A stretch of 14,662 bases of DNA. It comes from Acanthamoeba castellanii str. Neff (lineage: Eukaryota > Discosea > Longamoebia > Acanthamoebidae). The position numbers and the translations under genes are program-made. The notes under the pieces were generated by a model, which searched no databases, was not told the origin of the DNA, and worked only from the letters and a program-made list of their open reading frames with translations. Where the stretch lies: positions 1 through 14,662 of the forward strand of contig NW_004457493.1 in assembly GCF_000313135.1 (NCBI RefSeq), read 5' to 3'. How positions within the stretch are numbered: position 1 is the stretch's first letter; each line of letters begins with the position of its first letter. Below, piece by piece: positions 1-7,638 of this stretch.

Positions 1-1378
1 TTGCTTCCCATGGCCAAGCAGAAACACGTTGAATTGCGCCAGATGATCGAGGTCGAACACCTCCGCCGACTGGGCGACCCGTTGCGGTTTCGGCAGATGG
101 TCTTCAACCTCGCGTCCAACGCTCTCAAGTTCACGCCCGAGGGCGGCACCATCACCATCTCCGTGTCCTCCAGTGCTGCGCCGCGCCAAGCCACCAAAAA
201 CAACTGCGGTGCCCTACAATCAGAACCTGCGTGCTGCACCGGTGGCAAGGAAGAGGATGATGATGAGGAGGAGAAGAGCGGGCACGACCCCACCACAGAG
301 CGGGCCGACTGCTCCGGCAAACACTGCGCTTCGTCCGACGAGATCACGGTGGAGGTGACCGACACGGGCATCGGCATTCCTGAAGATCATCTTCCACTGC
401 TGTTCAAGGTAACTACACGACCGCCATGTGGTGTGATAGTGAAAACTAACGCGGCCATGTGGTCGTGTAGAGCTTCACGCAGGCAGACGCGTCGACGACG
501 CGCATGTTCGGCGGGTCCGGGTTGGGCCTGGCCATCTGCAAGCGACTATCGCGCCTCATGGGCGGCAAGATCGGGGTGCGATCGAAGCGCAACGAGGGCT
601 CCACCTTCTGGTTCTCCCTCCCCTTGCCCCACGCCAGCGGTACTCCTCCCAAGTGCGTTCTCCACTGAGCTCGCTGAGTGCTAACACGACGACGGCGAGG
701 ACAACAGAAACGGACGAGCTGCCGACAGAAGCGACGCAGTCGACGACGCCACTGACCTCCTCGGGCGAGGCCCGGGCGAGGAGCGCCGACGCTCTGCTGG
801 GGGTGAAGGCGCTGTTGGTGGAGGACAACCCGTTCAACCAGAAGATCGGGGTCAAGATGCTCTCGCGCGCCGGGAGCAGTGTCACGGTGGCCTGCAACGG
901 CGAGCAATGCCTCCGCGTGCTCGACGAGCAGGGTCCATTCGACGTCGTGCTCATGGATTGCCACGTATGTTACAGACACACGCACGCACAGACACACGCA
1001 CAGACACACGCACGCACACACTCACCTACGAGTAGATGCCGATCATGGACGGGTTGGAGGCGACTCGCCGGATCAGGGAGAAGGAGAAGCTCGACCACAA
1101 GCAACACCGAATCCCCATCATCGCTCTCACGGCCTCCACGACACCCGACGACAAGGCCCAGTGCACCCAGGCGGGCATGGACGGCTGGTGTGTGCTCTCA
1201 CTCACACCCCACACTCACTCACACCCTCCCAGACTTACATCTGAACCTCGACGGATGTGTGTTTCTCCCCTGTAGGTTGGGCAAGCCGTTCGATCGGGCG
1301 CTCCTGTGCGCCACCATTCGGCGATACGTGCCGCTTCCACCAGCCCCAGCACCCGCCGCCTCCCCGCCAGCAGGCTAG
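1..1378 (+). CDS. Hybrid histidine kinase / response regulator, 3' part (5' end outside window)
   Basis: Modelled exons are 1-408, 471-639, 708-964, 1036-1187 and 1276-1378, and the frame stays open to TAG at 1376-1378 (362 visible residues). The first exons encode a HATPase_c kinase domain: N box [10 protein letters not shown]1 box DTGIGIP, then [13 protein letters not shown] after the first junction, and the closing strand [10 protein letters not shown] receiver domain follows with all expected residues: acidic pair E231-D232, phospho-acceptor D276 in VLMDCH|MPIMDG (an intron falls at the bar), T310 in IALTAS, and K332 in LGKPF. Such proteins autophosphorylate on a histidine and pass the phosphate to their own receiver aspartate; the sensor and H box must lie upstream. 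About 65 acidic, low-complexity residues are inserted between the N and G1 boxes. The intron 640-707 is inferred from frame, a CTAAC branch-like site and an ACAG acceptor. The input signal cannot be told from this part. Residue numbers count from the window edge. Confidence 0.9.
975..1026 (+). repeat. CA-rich microsatellite inside a kinase-gene intron
   Basis: Interrupted (CA)n with CACG and CAGA variants fills almost all of the 71-nt intron 965-1035. It lies between the phospho-acceptor exon and the MPIMDG exon. It is non-coding by the exon model and probably variable in length between isolates. Confidence 0.8.
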
Positions 1379-1434
1379 TGTCTGTACTACCATAGCAGGC
1401 TGCGCCATCTCCCCCGCCAGCAGGCTCGTGTCTG
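1362..1434 (+). repeat. Direct repeat of 23 bp, offset 50 bp, across the kinase stop codon
   Basis: Copies at 1362-1384 and 1412-1434 match at 22 of 23 positions. The one difference is A at 1377 versus C at 1427. In the first copy it forms the gene's TAG stop; the second copy has TCG at the same place. The left copy encodes the last residues PPAG plus the stop, the right copy lies in the 3' UTR. This looks like a short local duplication. Confidence 0.85.
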
Positions 1435-1516
1435 AAGCTGCTTGAATATTTTTTATCGCAAGGACTTTACTCGCCGTTTATTGCGCCCTCCAATACAACT
1501 TCAAGCGGTTGGATGA

Positions 1517-1529
1517 AATAAATAATAAA
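1517..1529 (+). terminator. Probable polyadenylation signals of the kinase gene
   Basis: Two AATAAA hexamers, at 1517-1522 and 1524-1529, lie about 140 nt after the kinase stop codon in an A/T-rich patch. Between this point and the convergent transporter stop at 1621 there are only about 90 bases. These include an (ATT)n run near 1604-1616 that falls in the transporter's 3' UTR. Confidence 0.55.
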
Positions 1530-1618
1530 ATAACAACACCACGCGGAGAAGGTGGACCTCAAGTGATGGCGATGGTGATGATGGCTGGTCGGCAGATGAG
1601 GGATTATTATTATTATGA

Positions 1619-4600
1619 TTAGAAGTTCTGGACGTTGACGATCTTGCCGAGCTCGACGTCGTCGCCGCCCTCGATGGAGGCCAGGGCGTCCATGTAGGTG
1701 GCGAACACCTTGCCGTCGGACACCATGCGCAGGAACCAGTCGGCCTTGGAGATGAGCGCCGACACGCCCAGGTTGACGCCCGACAGCAGCACCAGCTTGC
1801 CCTCCCTCTCGAGCTGCTCGATCACCTCGTGCAGGGAATCGAGACCGTCGATGTCGATGTAGTACAGGTAACGGAGCGAGATGACGATGCAGTCACAGCT
1901 GCGGAACATCAGCAAACGCCTGCGAAGAGGAGAGGGGTCACCGGTGTGGTGAGCAGCGCACACACGACAGTAGAGGAGGCGGGGGCGCGAGCTGGTACTT
2001 CTTGTGGGCGAAGCCGTTGATGTAGGTGAGCTGGCCGGAGATACGGTACACGGCGGCGTTCTTGCCCTTGTGCACCTCCGAGCGGGGCACGATGGGCTGG
2101 GCCTCTTGCTGCACGCGACCATAGAAACAGCGAACGAATCGATCGGTTGAGTGTCGGACAAGGCGATGCCAGAGAGGCGCAGGAACGAGAATGAGTGCGT
2201 ACGTCTTCGTCGGCAGCGGCGGACTTGAGCTCCTTGAGGTGCTGCTTCTTCCGCTCGCGCTTGGACTTCTCGACTTCGCCGACCTGGATCTCCTTGTCGC
2301 TCACGAATTTCTTGCTGCCGTCGTCGTCGGTCATGACGAGCTCCGAGTGGATGCGGGAGGTCATGTCGGAGAACATGAGCAGGGCGAGCACCATGCCCAC
2401 CACGATGCCGGACGTGGGCTCGATCAGCACGCAGATGGCGGCCACGAAGAAGGTGAGGAAGAAGACGGTCTTGTCCATCTTCCAGAAGCGCACGATGTGG
2501 TGGTGGTCCACCATGCGAATGGCCACGATCACGATCACGGCCGCGACGATCGGGAGCGGCAGGTACTTGAAGTAGGTGAGCAGGAAGAACGACAGCAGCA
2601 GCACGAAGATGGACTGCAGGATGCCGGCCATACGCGACGTCGCACCTGTCGTTGGTTGTGTCGACAGTCAGCAACAGTGCGCTGCGGGGTGGTGGCGACG
2701 GTGGGTGGGTGTACCGGTATTGATGTTGAGGGCGGTACGGGCCAAGGCGGCGGTGGCGGGGATGCCGCCGACGATGCCGGTGACGATGTTGGCGAGGCCG
2801 AGGCCGAACACCTCCTTGCGCTGGTTGAAGGTGGTCTTGGTCATGGTGTCGGCGATCTTGGCCGAGATGAGGGTCTCCAGCAGGGCGACGAACGAGATCG
2901 ACAGCGCCGACGAGAGGAAGTCGATGGTGATGTAGCTCAGCTTGAACTCGGGCCACGAGATCAACACGAACTCGAGCTGCGTTGGGTCACCAGCCAAAGC
3001 GTAGCGCGTTAGACTCGGCCCGGGCACCATTCCATTCCAGCGCATGTCTCGGGTTTGGCGAACGTACATCACCGTAGCGGGTCTGCAGAGTCTGAAGACG
3101 GAACGGGATGTACTGCGTTGCAAAGTGGCGATGGCGAATGAGAGGTCAGCCAACGAGCGCGTGAGAAAGAATGAGAAAGAATGAAGGAAAGTATAAGAAC
3201 GAAGTGAAGGTGAAGAGATGGAGTTGTACGTCGTGAGAGCACATGTAGCCGAGGACGATGCCGAGCGTGCAGAGGATGATGACCCACGGGATTTTGCGAT
3301 AGGTCATCATCAGACTGTACAGGCTCGTCACCGACAAAAGGAACAGGCCTAACGACCACGGATCTGGAGGATCGCACGATAAATGCCACGGCGACATGTC
3401 AGACCACGCTGCGCACAATAAAGCGTACAAAGGGGCCGGCCGGCCAGCCAAGGATGAATGAGTGCGTGTACCTGTGTCGGTTGCGTAGCGGAATGATTCC
3501 ATGACGTTGTATACAAACTCTTCGTGCCGTGGTATTTGTCCGAGACCGAGCGCAAAGTTGATCTGTGTGACATGCAACATCCCAGACACAGTCAGCGAAC
3601 TACACCGTAGTAAATTGTGCGCGATGGTTCGTGATACACCACACACACACAGAGAGAGAGAGAGAGAGAAAAGAGGGAAGAAATGGTACGAACCTGGTTG
3701 AGGGCGATAATGAAGGCGACACCGACAGTGAAGCCCTCCATGACGGACGAAGGCACGAGCAGGACGTAGCGCTCCCACTTGAGCAGGAACACGATCAGGC
3801 AGATGATGCCGGTGAGGATGGCCAGGTAGGGCAGCGAATCGACGCCGTACATCGACACATTTCTCGCCAGGATACCGGAAAGAGCGCCTGCGCTCAGGGA
3901 AGAGAATTAATTTATGAATTACAATTTTTTTAAAAAAATAAAAAATAAAAGCAACAGACAAATACGCGATCGTACCGGTGGGACCGACGATGTTGTAGAC
4001 GCAGCCACCGAAGGCGGCGGTAAAGAGACCCGACCAGATGGCCGTGGACACGCCTGTGCACAGGAAAAGATGGAGTTGGATTAAACTCCAAAATCTTGTA
4101 GCGGCAATTAATGGAGGCGACGCGAGATCATGTGCGTACCAGGGACAGGACCGCTGTCGGCGGCGACAGCAAGGGAGATGGAGAGGGGCAGATTCACAAG
4201 GCCCACGGTACCGGCGGCGCGCCAATCGGCCTTAATGCGCTTGAGTGTAAGGAGCCAGCCCTCCTTGGTCAGAAGGCTGTCCTTCATGTAGCCCAGATTG
4301 GCCTTGAGATCCTCGCCCATTTCCTGCATGTATTCACCGAGCTCGGCGGCGCAGCTCTTGTTGGCCTGCTGCTGTGCAGGGTCGAATCGCGCCGACGACG
4401 ATCGCATCATGCTTCGCTCACCATCATCGTCATCGTCATCGTCGTCGTCATCGTCGTCGCTGTCCATAGGGTACCTGCTGTTGCCGCTGCCGACCCCTTC
4501 GCTCTCAGAGTTGAATCGCATGCGAAGGAGGGCCGCCTTCTCGTTCTCGTCGACGTCCTTGCGGCCGCGAGCGGGGGCGAACGAGTCATCATCATCATCG

Positions 4601-4965
4601 TCATCTTCCTCTACGTCGATCCGCACGGCCTCTTCAGAATCGCGCGAGCTCTCGCCTTCGGAAGAGCGGCGCGAAGTAGCCAGGCCCGAAGAGGAGGCGG
4701 GCGAGGAGGGTGTGGCGAAGGTGACGTTCTTGGTGCCGCTGCTGCTGCTGCCCTCGATGGGGAGGCCCTCGCGTCGCGCACGCCACTCCTTCTCGCGCTT
4801 GTTCAGCTTCTTCTTCTTTTTCTCCTTCTTGATGCCGAAGCCGGCCATGATGAAGCCTTCCTCATCCTTGTTCTGGCCGCGACGCGAGAGACTGTCCAAC
4901 GTGCTGGCGAAGGACGTCTGCTTCAGATCGGCGAGATGAGGGATGGGTCCCTTCCTTTCGGTCAT
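1619..4965 (-). CDS. SulP-family (SLC26-like) anion transporter with C-terminal STAS domain
   Basis: Exons in coding order: 4965-4140, 4053-3976, 3887-3694, 3562-3472, 3363-3230, 3112-3068, 2976-2715, 2645-2203, 2108-1999, 1919-1619; 827 residues, stop TAA. Residues 1-250 are soluble-looking, with a lysine-rich stretch (KKEKKKKK) and Asp runs of 7 and 12. Hydrophobic helices start near residue 262 and include the SulP signature around 276-302 (AIWSGLFTAAFGG, IVGPTG), then VMEGFTVGVAFIIALNQ, LLETLISAKIADTMT and GGIPATAALARTALNINTG. A STAS domain occupies about 700-815 (YRISGQLTYINGFAHKK, YYIDIDGLDSL). SulP proteins move sulfate, bicarbonate or similar anions across a membrane and use STAS for regulation or assembly; the substrate here cannot be told. 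The core looks more like bacterial SulP/BicA proteins than animal SLC26. The small exons 3112-3068 and 3363-3230 are the least certain. Confidence 0.9.
3640..3669. repeat. Compound (AC)n-(AG)n microsatellite in a transporter intron
   Basis: About five AC units (3641-3650) are followed directly by about nine AG units (3651-3669). The repeat lies in the transporter intron 3563-3693. On the coding strand it reads as a CT tract followed by a GT tract near the 5' splice site. Confidence 0.85.
4423..4458 (-). repeat. GAY trinucleotide repeat encoding 12 Asp
   Basis: Twelve consecutive GAC/GAT codons lie in the transporter's first exon, after residues PMDS and before GERSM. A second run of seven Asp codons is at 4585-4605. 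Mixed GAC/GAT use means slippage would be damped; both runs sit in the predicted disordered cytosolic N-terminus. Confidence 0.85.
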
Positions 4966-5430
4966 CTTGCCTTTACTTCTTGTCGGCTCAAATCGATCCT
5001 TGGCGTGTCCTTGTGCCCTCTTCTCTCACGGCAGCTGCTGTGCGTCGTCACCGGAGAAACGGAGGGGGGGGGATTAGAAGAAAAGAACGAAAGCGAAGCG
5101 AGCCCTGGACCAAAAGCGAAGCGAGTACACAAAGAGGCCAAGAAGAGGCGGTTACCGTTTGCCAAACGCGGCAAGTTGAGTATGAAGAAGGCGACGGCCG
5201 TGAAGAAGAAAAAGGAACGCCGGAGAGGAAATGAGAACACGGCACTGGTGGCACAGGGGGCGACTCCCGCTCTTTTGATTGACAATCGTTGTCGTTTGAT
5301 TGCCATTCGCTGCGGCCATGCCGGAAATGACGCATGTGATAACAACAAAGAAAGGAACGACAAATCAGCTTTTCCTCTTGCCTTTCCTGCTTTCTCAATG
5401 TGGTGTGCCTTCTCTCTTGCAGTAGCTGAT
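4966..5430. other. Intergenic region: transporter promoter and 3' flank of the enolase-family gene
   Basis: No credible gene is seen here. It lies upstream of the minus-strand transporter start (4965) and downstream of the minus-strand stop at 5431. It holds an A/G-rich stretch, a run of nine G at 5064-5072, and no clear AATAAA on the minus strand after the stop. The long plus-strand frame that crosses it has no family motif and runs antisense through the transporter exon, so it is not called. Confidence 0.6.
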
Positions 5431-7498
5431 TTAGTGGGCGCTGGCGGGCTTGGGCCGGACCCCGATGCCGTGGAGGCCAGTGGGCAGGAACACTGTGCCA
5501 CGGTACTGGCCCTCACCCCAGACGAAGCCGCCTTCGTGGACTTGCGAGTCCTCAGTGGTGAGCAGGGAGCCGTCAAGGTCACCGTGGGTGGCCAGGGGCA
5601 GCAGGTGCGCACCGGTTCCACAATTGACCCGGGAGCCGACCATGATTCCGATCCTGTGGGAGCGAGCCACAGGTGTCAGGCCATCTAGCAATGTTGATGA
5701 AGGGGAAAGGGAGTTGCTTGTACCACAACTTGAGGTTGAACTTCTGGGCCTGCAGGAGCGCCTCGAGAGCGGCTCGCACCCCGCCGGCCTTCTCCAGCTT
5801 GACATTCACTCCGTGCACAAAGTCCTGCACAATGACGGGCCAACACCGATCTTAGCGGTACAGGCGAGTGCGGCCCGAACTGTGCGTGAGCCGAGACTGT
5901 ACCAGAAGAAGAGGGAGGTCCGCGGCAGTGGACATGGACTCGTCCGCGAAGATGGGAATGCCGGCGTTCTCATAGGCCGCCTTGACTACTTTCCATGCCT
6001 GGGTGCCGGCTTCGCTGGGCTCCTGGATGCGGGACCGTGTTAGTGTGTGCTAATATTGTGAAGGCACCTCAGAGAGGAGGTTCAGTCGTCACCTTGAGCA
6101 GCGTGGTGGGGAATGGCTGCTCCAGCATGTAGATGTGATCGCTCAGTGGCTTCAGAACCTTGAGCATTTCAATGCACCCCTCTGGATTCCACGCTCCATT
6201 CGCATCAATGCAAAGCTGAAAAAGCAGCACTGTCGGTGAGTCCTGGCCAGCGTTGATGTCGCACATTCACACGATCGTGTTTACCTTCCACGTGGGGTAC
6301 TCGGTGAACTCCTCTTCGATGATTTTCTTGATACCGTTCAGAATCGCCTGCCCTGTAAACGTTCAAGCCAAGGACGGTAAGTTGCGTGAGCACCAGCAGT
6401 ACGCGGTACGTGCAAAGAGGCTCGGTGCCTTGCTCAATGTTTGAATCCAGCTTGATCTTGAGATAAGGCGTGAAGCTCAGCGAGCTCCGGGCCTGCTGCA
6501 ACATGAACTGCACGTCGGGATTGAGCGCGATGGTGTAGAAAGAGCTGCCGAGAGGCACACCCTGTTCTGTGATCTCCTTGCTGACATCGATGCCAATGAG
6601 CTGATGCAGCTGCATGCAGGAACGCACCAGGGTCAGCGAAGATGAAGGTGCCAATTCAGAATAACATTGGTGGGCGCACCGGAATGCGGGAGTGAACGCA
6701 GAACAAATCCAACACGGCAGCCTCGATGCCACTGCGAGCGAAGCGGGAGGCGGGATCGACGTTGGCGGGCTCCTCGTCCAAAGCGCGCAAGAGCGTCCGC
6801 ACGAGCCGAGCAAACTCATCAGGGTTCTCTCCTGCATTGAATGGCACGGGTTAGCAGGTCGTTGCAACCGCACCGCCCTGAATGAACGATGTGATACCTC
6901 GCAGGGCTGAGAAGTGACCCGCGCTGGCTGCAACTTTGAAAGGCTGCAAAGGGTCATACGGCTCAGGGTCATTTCCTTTCACGGCCCGGCCTTGCAACTG
7001 TGTCGGAGTGAAACCCACACACTCGATCAACAGGGAACAACGCGAGGGTGACAAAGAGAAGAGCACGGGAGAGGCACCGAAGCAGCGAAAGCGCGCACGT
7101 AGCCCTCGACGTCGGCAAAATCCGAGAGGTAGCCGGCAGCGGGCTTCTTGGGCGGGAGGCCCACTTCGCCCACGCCAACGGTCACAGCGCTGCTGCCGTC
7201 TTGCTGCGGCACCTCCACCCACACCTCTATGAGCGCGTTCTCACGGCGCGAGGTGCTCGAGTGGCTCGTCCCGAACGGTGCGCGGAGCTCCAACCCATAC
7301 TTAGAAACACGCAGACCGACTCTGGCCCGGGTGAAGGTTAGTGGCGTTACCCCTCAAAGAGAGAAAAACGCGACAGAGAGAATGAATAGAGAAAGGGGAG
7401 GAGACACCGCACCTCCATGTCTGCGAGGCGTTCAAGACCCAATCCAAGGTTGCGCTAAACGCTGGCCGAAGCGAACTCGTTCCCGCTTGCTCGTGCAT
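5431..7498 (-). CDS. Enolase-superfamily enzyme, muconate-lactonizing subgroup; dipeptide epimerase-like
   Basis: Modelled exons in coding order: 7498-7413, 7321-7078, 6997-6898, 6831-6680, 6609-6429, 6352-6285, 6215-6093, 6022-5903, 5824-5724, 5653-5431; 465 residues. The family's catalytic set is present: KIK at 245-247, metal ligands D281 (DANGAW), E309 (LEQPF) and D345 (FADES), and the opposite-face lysine K367 (VNVKLEKAGG). DLD at 417-419 matches the DxD motif that dipeptide epimerases use to hold a substrate amino group. The N-terminal capping domain (LRAPFGTSHSSTSRRENALIE) is typical. The expected reaction is metal-dependent 1,1-proton transfer on an amino-acid derivative; the exact substrate is not known. 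Weak points: the start (ATG 7498 chosen; an in-frame ATG exists at 7618), the donor after exon 2, and the junction 6429/6352, which needs a GC donor. The first exon reads MHEQAGTSSLRPAF; localisation is unclear. Confidence 0.85.
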
Positions 7499-7638
7499 GT
7501 TAGGCTCTGTGCGAGATAGAGAGAATGAAAAGAAATGCATTTTCTCGTACATTATTATTCGGTGTGTTGATTTGGCGTTTCCTTCAGGCGGAAAGATTAC
7601 AGCCAAGAAGGCGACCATTTATTTTCTATCTATCTGAA
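7499..7638. promoter_or_regulatory. Compact divergent promoter region
   Basis: About 140 bases separate the chosen start of the minus-strand epimerase-like gene (7498) from the plus-strand ATG at 7639. With so little space the two genes probably share regulatory sequence. An A/T-rich core (TTATTATT near 7552) and a TTTGGCG element are visible, but no TATA box that I would call. If the epimerase gene instead starts at 7618, almost no intergenic space is left, which argues for the later start. Confidence 0.45.

Noticed and set aside
965..1035. CA repeat considered as a CRISPR-like or satellite array
   Set aside because: It is a simple dinucleotide microsatellite inside an intron with no spacer structure.
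1619..2956. Minus-strand frame of 445 codons read as one protein
   Set aside because: Only its last 100 codons are a real exon. Upstream it is an out-of-frame reading of the transporter's membrane exons, giving His/Arg/Pro-rich nonsense.
2191..3012. Plus-strand 273-codon frame rich in Gly, His and Glu
   Set aside because: It is the antisense shadow of the transporter exons that encode SulP and linker segments; no start context or family similarity is evident.
4111..5688. Plus-strand open frame of 525 codons
   Set aside because: It is antisense to the transporter's first exon and runs on through intergenic DNA and the end of the epimerase-like gene. Its composition is a mirror of the GC-rich, Asp-rich codons opposite, and it has no recognisable motif.
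7499..7618. Upstream in-frame ATG at 7618 for the epimerase-like gene
   Set aside because: It would leave about 20 bases to the divergent gene's ATG, and the added residues (Phe/Ser-rich from a pyrimidine tract) look like leader sequence. The ATG at 7498 was preferred, with modest certainty.
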